Assembly: GCA_014055465.1 (NCBI GenBank)
Contig: WIAF01000004.1
Coordinates: 186,001 to 250,000 of the forward strand
Length of the DNA: 64,000 nt
DNA from: Nitrospira sp. CR1.1
GTDB taxonomy: Bacteria > Nitrospirota > Nitrospiria > Nitrospirales > Nitrospiraceae
Reading direction: 5' to 3'
Shown here: positions 7,756-16,108 of the stretch, piece by piece
Layout: each line of letters begins with the position of its first letter
How positions within the stretch are numbered: position 1 is the first letter of the stretch
Position numbers and translations under genes: made by a program
The notes under the pieces: generated by a model
The model's database searches: none
What the model was told of the DNA's origin: nothing
The model's input: only the letters and a program-made list of their open reading frames with translations

Positions 7756-9749
7756 CCGGCCACCGCCTTTTCTCCGACCGCGGCAAGGAGCGGAGCTACA
7801 TCGACATTCAAAAATGCCTGATCGAGACTATTCTTGCTCCACTGCTTGTACCGTGCCTGCCGCGTCAGAATTTCACGCAGCTGATCTCTCGCCTGCTCCA
7901 CCTGCCCCGCATCGATCCACAAACGAGCCAATAACGCACGGGCAGGCAGAAAATTCGGTTCCAGCCGTTCGGCCTCTTTCGCCTGCTGTTCAGCCGCCGC
8001 CCGCTCGCTAAGCATCCAATAGAGTCGTGCTTGTTCATATCGGTAGGGAGCGGAAAACGGCGCAAGCCGGACGGCCCGTTCGTACACGCGCACTGCCGCA
8101 CGCAACCAGGATTTCTGCTGTTCGTCGATGGCGCCTGACGAAGATGACGTCTGCGACGCCGACACATACAGCTGGGCCAAGAGTCCCAATAACCGACTGT
8201 CCAATGGATTTAACTCTATCGCCTGTTTAAACTCCGCATGCGCCAGCCGGAACATCTCTTTGTCGCGGGATGCGTCGAACGCTCTGGCGTAGACCGACCC
8301 GAGACCATGGTGGTACAGCGATTTGCCTGGGTCCAACGCAATCGCGTCCTGTAATCCTTGAATGGCGGCATCTGTTTCCCCTGCCACAGCCCGCCGCGAT
8401 GCGGCGTCGAAGGTCAGCCAGGCCATCCCCAACCGGCTGACTTCCGCGCCCCCCAGGAGCAACAGGCAGGCGGCGCTCACTCCCCACACCAGGCGAGATC
8501 GGATAGGAATGATATGTACGGCATCGGTGCTGTGGCTGGTCACACGCGCAGCCGACACAACCAGGCCGGCGCAGAGCACGAGCAGGATCGCGAGAGCCGA
8601 CTCGCGCAAACTGGAGTCCAGCGCGGCATGGACAAGCAGCGCGATTCCTCCGCCTCCTACCCCGAGCATGAGGCTCCTCTGCCATCGCAACAATCTCGCT
8701 CGAAGCAGCTGCATGAACTCCCGTATGACCAGGCCTATGCCGGCCAGAAAGACAAACAACGCCCCGACTCCCATCTCCACACCTATTTGAAGATAGTCAT
8801 TGTGAGGAGTCTGGGCGACCTTTCCATATCGAGTAATTTCCCCTTCGACCGGAAACGCATACAACGGATACGTATATTGATAGAGTCCCAATCCAATCCC
8901 GAGAGGATGATCGGCCATTTGAGCGACCGCCCCTTGCCACATCTGCCAACGGGCATAAGAAACGGGGTTCTGTTCATGTTCAGTCAGCACCCGTTCTTTG
9001 AGCGGCGTCGGGAATAGAATGACGGCGAGCAGAATCGTAGCGGCGCCGGCACCGGCCACTTTCCAGCCATATCGCGCCGTCAGGATACAGACGGTGGCTG
9101 CGAGCCATGCGACCATGCCTCCACGCGACTGGGTGAGGACTATCGCGACAAGTAGGGCGCATAGTGCCGAAGTCATGCCAAGCCGCCACAACGCAGGCGA
9201 CAGCGGCGGCCAGAAAACTATTTCACATTTCCGATATCCATACACTGCAATGCCTAAGACGATTGCCCAGCTGACGGTCAGATAGCCGGCGAGAAAATTC
9301 GGATTAAAAAATGTACCGCTGGGCCTGACGACATTCCAGACGACACCCTGCACAATCGTCCAGGCAGCCTCGGCCAATCCCATCAGCACGATGATCATCG
9401 TCACTGTACGAACACGCTCCCATCGGTCCACGAAGGCGACAAGTAAATAGAACAACGTCGCATATCCCGTGATCATCACCAGCCACTGCCGGCTCTGATG
9501 GACATAAGGCGAAAAAATCGTGGCCATGACCGCTAAGCCCCAAAACGCCAGGAGGGCATATCTGATTCCATGCCTCGGAATAACCAAGCGGCCTGCTCGG
9601 ATGCCCTCAATGAGGGCCCCGCCAAGCCAGGCCACAATGAGAAGTCGTATGATCATTTGCGCCGGATGCGTCGTCCCGCCCTCCTGTAGCGGCGAAAAGA
9701 TCACGAGCGCGCTGATCACGACTAGTGGCATGAAAGACAGGAGTCGCAT
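7752..9749 (-). CDS. O-antigen ligase-like (Wzy_C) polytopic protein with C-terminal TPRs
   Basis: 665 residues from the ATG at 9749; the frame extends up to a TTG at 9869 but neither start has a clear ribosome site. About 10-12 membrane spans come first, with the periplasmic Wzy_C-type motif TPHNDYLQIGVEMG and RWQMWQGAVAQMADHPLGIGLG. A soluble tail (about residues 430-665) contains TPR units (AIALDPGKSLYHHGLGSVYARAF, QAIELNPLDSRLLGLLAQLY). The family includes WaaL ligases, Wzy-like enzymes and PglL/PilO oligosaccharyltransferases that transfer lipid-linked glycan to lipid A or proteins. Two pilin genes lie directly upstream, which makes a pilin-glycosylating role possible (inference). It is the first gene of the glycan run. 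Confidence 0.85.
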   Translation of the reverse strand: MRLLSFMPLVVISALVIFSPLQEGGTTHPAQMIIRLLIVAWLGGALIEGIRAGRLVIPRHGIRYALLAFWGLAVMATIFSPYVHQSRQWLVMITGYATLFYLLVAFVDRWERVRTVTMIIVLMGLAEAAWTIVQGVVWNVVRPSGTFFNPNFLAGYLTVSWAIVLGIAVYGYRKCEIVFWPPLSPALWRLGMTSALCALLVAIVLTQSRGGMVAWLAATVCILTARYGWKVAGAGAATILLAVILFPTPLKERVLTEHEQNPVSYARWQMWQGAVAQMADHPLGIGLGLYQYTYPLYAFPVEGEITRYGKVAQTPHNDYLQIGVEMGVGALFVFLAGIGLVIREFMQLLRARLLRWQRSLMLGVGGGGIALLVHAALDSSLRESALAILLVLCAGLVVSAARVTSHSTDAVHIIPIRSRLVWGVSAACLLLLGGAEVSRLGMAWLTFDAASRRAVAGETDAAIQGLQDAIALDPGKSLYHHGLGSVYARAFDASRDKEMFRLAHAEFKQAIELNPLDSRLLGLLAQLYVSASQTSSSSGAIDEQQKSWLRAAVRVYERAVRLAPFSAPYRYEQARLYWMLSERAAAEQQAKEAERLEPNFLPARALLARLWIDAGQVEQARDQLREILTRQARYKQWSKNSLDQAFLNVDVAPLLAAVGEKAVAG

Positions 9750-9915
9750 AGGTGTGCTTGACTGACTTGACGCAGCCGATACCTCCTGCTTTATCAGAGA
9801 CCGGCGATTTGGCAAAGTGAAAGTGAAATTGGCTGCTACGGCAGGAGTGACACAGAGCGAAACCAACAACTAGCTACTCAGTGAACAGGCATCGTCAGGT
9901 CTCCCAAAATGAACA

Positions 9916-9942
9916 CGGGGGAGGAACATCGTTCCTCCCCCG
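9916..9942 (-). terminator. Rho-independent-type terminator after pilin 1
   Basis: A perfect 12-bp inverted repeat (arms CGGGGGAGGAAC and its complement) has a 3-nt loop. In the minus direction it is followed by TGTTCATTTT. It sits 27 nt beyond the pilin stop and upstream of the ligase-like gene, so it should separate the abundant pilin transcript from the glycan operon. Confidence 0.75.
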
Positions 9943-9968
9943 CTTCTGAGCACTCCTGCACGTGATCG

Positions 9969-10490
9969 TTAGCTGATCACGTCGTCAACAAAAGCGGCGC
10001 TCAACCCACCCTTGATGTCATTAACAAACCAGCTGTCAATGGTGGGGTCATTGTCGATGCTGGCCACCGCCGAAGCGGTGAAGCCGACCGAACCCGCCGC
10101 CGAGCTGGCGAGGGACGGTTGGGAGGGAGACGCATCAGTTTGCACCGCGCAGCCAACTGGAGCGCCACAGGGAATCTGGTCGACGCCAACAGCGTTGGAC
10201 GAAGCAGCGTTGCCGAGAACCGCAGGGCTACGATACGTATACCGGTTGGTGGTGCCGGCAAGCGCATACCCGATTTCGGAGAAGCTGCCGTAGCGTGAAT
10301 TTTCGCTGAGGTACGCCGTCTCAGCCACGAAAATTGCGCCCAGGTTGGTCTTGGCTTCAGACTGGCGCGACTTGGCTTGATAGCGCAAGAAGTTCGGAAT
10401 GGCGATGGCCGCCAAGATTCCGATAATCGCCACGACAATCATCAACTCAATCAATGTAAAACCTTTCTGACCCTTCACTTGCTTCAACAT
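9969..10490 (-). CDS. pilA: Type IV pilin (PilA-like), copy 1
   Basis: 173 residues starting at the ATG at 10490, set by an ideal AAAGGGAGG ribosome site 5 nt upstream; a longer frame to 10547 is less likely. The short leader ends KGQKG, cleaved before [22 protein letters not shown], with Glu at mature position 5: the class IVa prepilin signature cut by PilD and N-methylated. The globular domain has [16 protein letters not shown], a NRYTYR stretch, one Cys pair (CGAPVGC, C-x5-C) likely forming the disulphide, and a closing [12 protein letters not shown]. It is the major fibre subunit candidate. It lies 260 nt downstream of a close paralogue and has its own sigma-54-like promoter and terminator. 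Confidence 0.93.
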   Translation of the reverse strand: MLKQVKGQKGFTLIELMIVVAIIGILAAIAIPNFLRYQAKSRQSEAKTNLGAIFVAETAYLSENSRYGSFSEIGYALAGTTNRYTYRSPAVLGNAASSNAVGVDQIPCGAPVGCAVQTDASPSQPSLASSAAGSVGFTASAVASIDNDPTIDSWFVNDIKGGLSAAFVDDVIS

Positions 10491-10590
10491 AATGCCTCCC
10501 TTTCCTATTGTTGCCACTTCATCCGACACGTTCTTCATTCCTGTCACTTCATTCGGAACTGCGTGTTCACGCCTGACAGATCTTGGGAAT

Positions 10591-10606
10591 AGCAGGTTCT
10601 ATGCCC
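10591..10606 (-). promoter_or_regulatory. Sigma-54 (RpoN) -24/-12 promoter for pilin 1
   Basis: Read on the minus strand the element is GGGCATAGAACCTGCT: a GG dinucleotide, exactly 10 nt, then GC, as required for RpoN. It lies about 100 nt before the pilin start and is nearly the same as the element before the second pilin (shared GGCATAG and CCTGCT). PilA genes are commonly RpoN/PilR dependent. Confidence 0.7.
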
Positions 10607-10750
10607 AACACCTCCTTCCTATAGTTGCGTATCATTCTATTAATTTTCCAATCATTTAGGCCTGCGATCGATCCGGGGCTTCTGGCGTTCATCTGAATCA
10701 GATTCCTTTTTCCGTCGCCTGGTGACAAGTTTTGGCGCCGGCACCGGCAT

Positions 10751-11278
10751 CTAACTGGACACATCATTGGGGTCGGCGGCACTCAACCCTAGCTTTGAAT
10801 CGTTGACGTACCAGCCATCATGCGTCGAATCCCCATCGAGATCAGCAGCGGCCGTAGCGGTAAACCCTGCCGAAGACGTGGTGGCGATACCTGCGCCTCC
10901 GGTAAAGCTGATGGTGCCTACTGCCGGTGCTTCTGTTTGGATTGTGTCGCAACTGCTGACAGACCCGCACAGATTGCCTCCATTCGGTCCTAGCCCGGCC
11001 CCGAGCCCTAGCCCCGTTCGATACGTATAGCGATTCGTTCCGGTCCCGCTCACTGCGAAACCAATATCCGTGAAGTTTCCATACTCTTTTCGTTCAGTGA
11101 AGAAGGACATCTCGGCCACAAAAATTCCCGCCAGATTCGTCCGTGCCTCGGCTTGCATGGCTTGCGCACGATATCGAAGAAAGTTCGGGATGGCGAATGC
11201 GGCCAATATCCCCACAATCACCACCACCACCATGAGTTCGATTAGCGTGAACCCCGCTTGCTTTGGCTCAGTCACCAT
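10751..11278 (-). CDS. Type IV pilin (PilA-like), copy 2
   Basis: 175 residues. A leader of about 9 residues ends QAG before FTLIELMVVVVIVGILAAFAIP (Glu5 present). The domain closely follows copy 1: RTNLAGIFVAEMSFFTE, EYGNFTDIGFAVSG, NRYTYRTG, a C-x5-C pair (CGSVSSC) and WYVNDSKLGLSAADPND. It carries a Gly-rich insertion (GLGLGAGLGPNGGN) absent from copy 1. The start ATG at 11278 has only a weak ribosome site. It may be a second major subunit, a minor pilin or a variant expressed under other conditions. Similarity to copy 1 along the whole length points to tandem duplication followed by divergence. Confidence 0.92.
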   Translation of the reverse strand: MVTEPKQAGFTLIELMVVVVIVGILAAFAIPNFLRYRAQAMQAEARTNLAGIFVAEMSFFTERKEYGNFTDIGFAVSGTGTNRYTYRTGLGLGAGLGPNGGNLCGSVSSCDTIQTEAPAVGTISFTGGAGIATTSSAGFTATAAADLDGDSTHDGWYVNDSKLGLSAADPNDVSS

Positions 11279-11359
11279 GAGGCTCGATCATTTCTGCTCC
11301 GGATACTCATTTACATGCTCCTTGTCGAGCGCCCGTGCCCCGCGGACATGTCGTCTATA

Positions 11360-11375
11360 AGCAGGCCCTATGCCA
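11360..11375 (-). promoter_or_regulatory. Sigma-54 (RpoN) -24/-12 promoter for pilin 2
   Basis: On the minus strand the element is TGGCATAGGGCCTGCT: TGGCA at -24 and TGC at -12 with GG-N10-GC spacing. It lies about 80 nt before the pilin ATG. The rest of the 397-nt gap 11279-11675 shows no gene, only the TPR-gene terminator at its far end. Confidence 0.75.
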
Positions 11376-11612
11376 CAACAGGATCGAGTTGGAGATCCCC
11401 TCGTAACCTACTGTCAGAACAGGATATTTTTGCTCGTTCTTCAATTCCTGGCAGGCTTCACTCAGGCAGGAAGGCTCAGCCCATGAGGGAAAATGCCAAA
11501 AATTGACTGAATCGAACAGTCATCGCTCATAGCCACGCAGACCAGAACCTGCCGGGGGCAAACCTCTGAACCACTATTTCGCGATCAATGAGAGAGGTGA
11601 TGAGATGGTGAA

Positions 11613-11649
11613 AAACCGTGCGCCATGCCTTGCGGCGCAAGGGGCACAA
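11613..11649 (-). terminator. Terminator after TPR lipoprotein gene
   Basis: A CCTTGCG/CGCAAGG stem (11628-11642) sits within a wider GTGC/GCAC pairing. In the minus direction it is followed by GGTTTTTC. It lies about 27 nt after the TPR gene stop at 11676. Confidence 0.55.
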
Positions 11650-11675
11650 GGACTTCACTCGGGAGAGAAGGGACG

Positions 11676-13532
11676 CTACTGAGCCGAGGGAGTCATTTTC
11701 CGCTCTGTCACACGCCGGATGGCTTGACGGATTCGTTCTTCTTTGGCGGGATCGCCCAAACCGAGTTCGCGGAACCGCTGCATGAGCTTGTCATTTGACG
11801 GATCGAGTTCGAGAGCGTGGAGGAGGGCTTCTCGACCATCTGAGAGATGTTGCTGCTTTAAATGGATTTCGCCTAAATGTTCATAGATCACCGGATCGTC
11901 GCCGACCAGTGCCACCGCCCGCTTCATTTCGGCCAAAGCTTCGCTCAGCATGCCCTTCTTAAAGAAGGCCCAGGCGAGGCTATCCACGTAATAGCCGTTG
12001 GTCGGCCTGAGCGCAACGGCCTGCTTCGTCAGCGCAATGGCTTCCTCGATTTTGACGCCTCGTTCCGCATAACTATACCCGAGGTAATTCAGCGCATCCG
12101 CGTGATGAGGATCCAAGGTGAGCGTGGTCTGCATCGACTTCACCACGTCATCAAAACGATTGAGTTTGTCGTATGCCGTTCCCGCGTTGAAATGCAGGTC
12201 GGCATTCTCCGGGTTGTGACGGATCCCTTCCAGAAAAGCTTGGAGGGATGGTTCATATTCTTCGACTTGAAAATGCGACAACCCCAGCACGATATGGGCC
12301 TCAGGTTGTTTAGGATTCAACCGGCTGGCTTCCCGGAGATGCTGGATGGCCTCGGGATACTGCTTGGTTCGATAGAGCAACACCCCCAAGTGTAAATGCC
12401 CCTCAAAATACGACGGCTCTAACGTGAGGTTGTGACGGTACGTCTCAATCGCATGGGCGTAATCCTTCGTCTCCTCGTAGAGATAGCCCAAATAATCCCG
12501 CACCTTCAGTTCAGACGGACGCACGGTGAGAATCTGTTTCAACTGTTGAATCGCTCTTGGATAGTTTTTTTGTTCCCCGTAGACAAGTCCCATTCGCAAC
12601 TGGGCATCGAGGTCGGACGGATCCTCTGCCAGCATCTCCTGCAACTCCCGCAACGCTTCGTCATATTGCTTCGCCGATACCTGAAGACGAATGAGATGAT
12701 GACGGATTTCACGGTTCTTGGGATTTACGCCTTGCAAGTAGCGGCGGTAGATATCGATGGCCTTTTCGCGATCCTGCTTGGCTTCGTACACAGAACCCAG
12801 AGCGACATAGGCCGGCTCAAATGCCGGATTCAGCGTGACCGCCTGCTCGAAATGCGCCGTCGCCTTGTCGAAATCCCTGGCCTCGACACCGATGCGGCCC
12901 AAGTAGTAATACCCGACTGCCGAGTCTGGGCTGACCTTGATCCCGGAACGAATGGTGTCTTCGGCCTCGACGTATTGCTTCTGATTTGCCAACAACAGCC
13001 CTTTGGCAAAAAAATGTTCGCTGCGTTGCGGTTCCTGCTCGATTGCGCGATTGAACAACCGCAAGGCCTTGTCCGGCTTTCCCGCTGCCGCATACATCCC
13101 CCCGATTTGGCCAAGCATCTGCGCATCTAAGCCCGGCACATCCGCAACTTCATCGGCAAATCGCACCGCGGCCGGCACGTCGCCCGCCGTAAAGTAGAGC
13201 ACCGCCAATCGAGCCTTGAGATAGTTCGAAGAAGGGTCTGTTTGCAGAGCCAGCTGATACTCTTTGATCGCCTGTTCCGTCTCCTGTTCCAGCTCGGCCT
13301 GATATCCCAGCAGGAAGTGATAGGAGGCACGCGAATCAGACGCGGGAGGCAGCGCGCGAGGCGCCTGCGGCGCAGCCGTCGGAACGACAGGCGGAGCGGA
13401 GCGAGCCGGAGGCGCACTCTGGCAAGCGGCAGTGACACAAGAGAGCGCCATCAGGAGAACAGCCGCAGCACGTGCGCCCACAGGTCCACGGAGGGTGCAG
13501 GAATACCGACGCTCTTCACTCAATGGTTGCAC
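11676..13532 (-). CDS. TPR-repeat lipoprotein
   Basis: 618 residues. A signal sequence ends in a lipobox (VTAAC, Cys about residue 37), followed by an Ala/Pro-rich linker (about 40-60). Roughly fourteen consecutive tetratricopeptide units then run nearly to the C-terminus (for example AVRFADEVADVPGLDAQ, HFEQAVTLNPAFEPAYVALG, ALNYLGYSYAERGVKIEEA). It is probably a periplasm-facing outer- or inner-membrane lipoprotein scaffold; TPR solenoids of this size occur in assembly factors for pili, exopolysaccharide and outer-membrane proteins. It lies 81 nt after dnaB on the same strand. No catalytic domain is visible. Confidence 0.88.
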   Translation of the reverse strand: MQPLSEERRYSCTLRGPVGARAAAVLLMALSCVTAACQSAPPARSAPPVVPTAAPQAPRALPPASDSRASYHFLLGYQAELEQETEQAIKEYQLALQTDPSSNYLKARLAVLYFTAGDVPAAVRFADEVADVPGLDAQMLGQIGGMYAAAGKPDKALRLFNRAIEQEPQRSEHFFAKGLLLANQKQYVEAEDTIRSGIKVSPDSAVGYYYLGRIGVEARDFDKATAHFEQAVTLNPAFEPAYVALGSVYEAKQDREKAIDIYRRYLQGVNPKNREIRHHLIRLQVSAKQYDEALRELQEMLAEDPSDLDAQLRMGLVYGEQKNYPRAIQQLKQILTVRPSELKVRDYLGYLYEETKDYAHAIETYRHNLTLEPSYFEGHLHLGVLLYRTKQYPEAIQHLREASRLNPKQPEAHIVLGLSHFQVEEYEPSLQAFLEGIRHNPENADLHFNAGTAYDKLNRFDDVVKSMQTTLTLDPHHADALNYLGYSYAERGVKIEEAIALTKQAVALRPTNGYYVDSLAWAFFKKGMLSEALAEMKRAVALVGDDPVIYEHLGEIHLKQQHLSDGREALLHALELDPSNDKLMQRFRELGLGDPAKEERIRQAIRRVTERKMTPSAQ

Positions 13533-13613
13533 AATTCATCCGCTCAACTTGCAGGGGGAATGGTCGAGGTCACGAAAACGCTGCGGAATTATACCGGCCC
13601 GCGAAAGAACGCG

Positions 13614-14969
13614 TCAAACCGTCTCACGCGTTTCGAGGTTCTCAAATTTGGCGAACCGGTCGTGAAAAAACAATTCCCGTTTGCCGATCGGCCCGTTGCG
13701 ATGTTTGCTGACGAGAATCTCCGCAATTCCTTTCCGTTCCGTGGCCGGCTCATACACTTCTTCCCGGTAGATGAACATGACCACGTCGGCATCCTGCTCA
13801 ATGGCGCCGCTCTCGCGCAAGTCGGCCAGCATCGGCACCGGCGGTTTTCTGGCTTCGACGGCCCGGCTCAACTGCGACAAGGCTATGACGGGGACATTCA
13901 ACTCCTTGGCCAGACTTTTCAAGGATCGCGAGATGTCTGAAATTTCCTGCTGCCGCGATTCGGAATCACTCTTCCCCTGCATGAGCTGGAGATAGTCCAC
14001 AATCAAGAGATCAAGGCCCCGCTCGGCCTTCAGCCGTCTGGCTTTTCCGCGCATCTGCTGCACCGTCACGGCGCCAGAGTCATCGATGAAGATGGGCGCC
14101 TGCTCAAGCTTGCCCGCTGCTTCGGCCAATCGCCACCAGTCTTCCTTTTGCAGCCTCCCAGTACGAAGCGCGTGCGAATCGACACGGGCCTCGGAGCTCA
14201 GCATACGAAGCACCAATTGCGGTTTGGACATTTCGAGGCTGAAAATGCCGACGACCGTCCCGGCATGCAAAGCGGCATGTTGAGCCATGCCAAGAGCCAA
14301 ACTGGTCTTACCCATACTCGGACGTCCGGCCACGATGATTAAGTCCGAAGGTTGCAACCCGGCGGTCAGATCATCCAAATCAATATATCCGGTCGGCACC
14401 CCGGTGACTCGTTCTTTCCGCTTGGACAACTTGTCCACAACATCAAGGCTTTCCTTGATGATGTGGTTGACCTGAGTAAAAGAGCGATCGAGCTTGCCCT
14501 GGGCGAGCCCAAAGACCGAACGCTCGGCAAAATCCAGCAACTCATCGACTGCCGCCGTGCCGTCGTACCCGCGAGTAATGACTTCCGTGGAGGTTTCAAT
14601 CAGTCCCCGCAACAGGGCTTTGTCTCGGACAATCTTGCTGTGATACCGAATGTTCGCGGCGGTTGGAACCGCCTGCACCAGCTCGGCAAGGTAGGCCGAT
14701 CCGCCCACCGCATCCAGCTCCGAGCGTCCCTTCAGGCATTCCGTCAAGGTGATCAGATCAATCACCTCGCCACGATCGGACAGTTCCAACATGGCCTGAT
14801 AAATCTTGCGGTGGGCAGTCCGATAGAACTCTTGATCCGTCAGGACTTCCATGGCCTTGGCCATCGCCGTGTTGTCCAACAGTATCCCGCCCAGCACGGA
14901 CTGTTCGGCCTCGATGTTCTGTGGCGGAAGTCGTGGAGCCGTCAGGTCAACGGCCGAGAGCGATTTCAT
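13614..14969 (-). CDS. dnaB: Replicative DNA helicase DnaB
   Basis: 451 residues, normal length with no intein. The N-terminal domain starts PPQNIEAEQSVLGGILLDN. The RecA-like domain has Walker A GRPSMGKTS (about residue 216), then GIFSLEMSKPQLVLRML, Walker B LLIVDYLQLM, the RQQEISDISRSLKSLAKEL motif and the C-terminal DLRESGAIEQDADVVMFIYRE. It unwinds DNA ahead of the replisome as a hexamer. Its ATG overlaps the hisZ stop (ATGA), an unusual partnership of a replication gene with an amino-acid gene that probably reflects only cotranscription. Confidence 0.97.
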   Translation of the reverse strand: MKSLSAVDLTAPRLPPQNIEAEQSVLGGILLDNTAMAKAMEVLTDQEFYRTAHRKIYQAMLELSDRGEVIDLITLTECLKGRSELDAVGGSAYLAELVQAVPTAANIRYHSKIVRDKALLRGLIETSTEVITRGYDGTAAVDELLDFAERSVFGLAQGKLDRSFTQVNHIIKESLDVVDKLSKRKERVTGVPTGYIDLDDLTAGLQPSDLIIVAGRPSMGKTSLALGMAQHAALHAGTVVGIFSLEMSKPQLVLRMLSSEARVDSHALRTGRLQKEDWWRLAEAAGKLEQAPIFIDDSGAVTVQQMRGKARRLKAERGLDLLIVDYLQLMQGKSDSESRQQEISDISRSLKSLAKELNVPVIALSQLSRAVEARKPPVPMLADLRESGAIEQDADVVMFIYREEVYEPATERKGIAEILVSKHRNGPIGKRELFFHDRFAKFENLETRETV

Positions 14970-16090
14970 GCCCGTCTCCTTGTCCGTCGCGGCGCGGAAG
15001 ATGTCGATTTCGTGCGAGCCGTTTCGGATACCGTCGCCTCGGGCGGGAGGGACCGGACCGACGAGTCGATGGCTCGAAACACCCGGTCAACGTCGAGGGC
15101 AAACCCGGAGGAAGCCGCCGTGCGTCCGAAGCGGCCCATCAAATGGTCATAACGGCCGCCGCCACCCAATTCCGCCCCTATACCCGGGGCAAAGACATCA
15201 AAAACAATCCCGTCATAGTATTCAAAGCCGCGGAACTCTCCCAGATCGATCAAGACCGATTCCTGTCCCGGCGAAACCAACCGTTCATACACTTGCGCCA
15301 GCCGGTCGAGCGGTTTCAACAGCGTCCGATCGCGCCCTACCAGCTTACGTCCGCGCGACAGGACTTCCGAACCGCCGCATAATTCCAGGACCTCGAGAAT
15401 GACGCGCCCTGTTGATCGGCTCACACCCTCTCGCGCCAGCAATTCTTCGAGGAGCGGAATGTCTTTTCGAGCCGCCGCGTGCTCTACGCGTTTTTGCCCG
15501 TCGGCAGAGAGACCAGAGCGGACAAGCAGAGCGGTAAAGAACCCGACATGTCCGACGGCAACCTTAAAGGACGTGAGTCCCACCTGACTTAAACAGTCCA
15601 GGAGAAGTGTCAGCACCTCGGCATCTCCGGCCACCCCGTTGATCCCGATGAGTTCAGCGCCGACTTGAAAAATTTCCCGGTCTCGGCCTGCATGTTCTCG
15701 TTCGTACCGAAACACAGACGTGCGATAACACAAGCGTAGTGGAAGCCGTTCGCCCATCATTCCCATCGCGACGGTTCTGGCGATCTGTGCCGTTGCGTCC
15801 GGACGCAGCACCATCAGGCGGCCCGTCGTCCGATCGACCAGTTGATAACACTTTTCGAGAAGTTCCGGTTCAAGACCGGGCGCGAGGACGTCCAGATACT
15901 CGAACATCGGCAGGATGATTTCGTCGTATCCACCGCGGGCCAGAACGGAAAGCAGGGTCTGCTCAAGATGCCGAATACGTCGCGCAGCAGCAGGAAGGAT
16001 GGTGCTCATTCCAACCGGAATAAGCGACCGTTCCCGACCCGCCACCAGGGACGTGGAGGAAGCAGAGGCCTTCAACGAAAGGGAGCCCAT
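14966..16090 (-). CDS. hisZ: ATP phosphoribosyltransferase regulatory subunit HisZ
   Basis: 374 residues with a class II aminoacyl-tRNA synthetase-like core: LEQTLLSVLARGGYDEIILPMFEYLD, LRPDATAQIARTVA, LCYRTSVFRYE and GGGGRYDHLMGRFG. No C-terminal anticodon-binding domain is present, which distinguishes it from HisS. HisZ binds the short form of HisG and is needed for the first step of histidine synthesis (ATP + PRPP). No hisG lies in the window. It starts 18 nt after serA and overlaps dnaB by 4 nt. Confidence 0.88.
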   Translation of the reverse strand: MGSLSLKASASSTSLVAGRERSLIPVGMSTILPAAARRIRHLEQTLLSVLARGGYDEIILPMFEYLDVLAPGLEPELLEKCYQLVDRTTGRLMVLRPDATAQIARTVAMGMMGERLPLRLCYRTSVFRYEREHAGRDREIFQVGAELIGINGVAGDAEVLTLLLDCLSQVGLTSFKVAVGHVGFFTALLVRSGLSADGQKRVEHAAARKDIPLLEELLAREGVSRSTGRVILEVLELCGGSEVLSRGRKLVGRDRTLLKPLDRLAQVYERLVSPGQESVLIDLGEFRGFEYYDGIVFDVFAPGIGAELGGGGRYDHLMGRFGRTAASSGFALDVDRVFRAIDSSVRSLPPEATVSETARTKSTSSAPRRTRRRA

Positions 16091-16108
16091 GATCGACTGC
16101 CGGGCAAT

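Noticed and set aside
12432..13130. Rightward open frame of 232 codons
   Set aside because: Antisense shadow of the TPR lipoprotein gene; no ribosome site and no recognisable domain.
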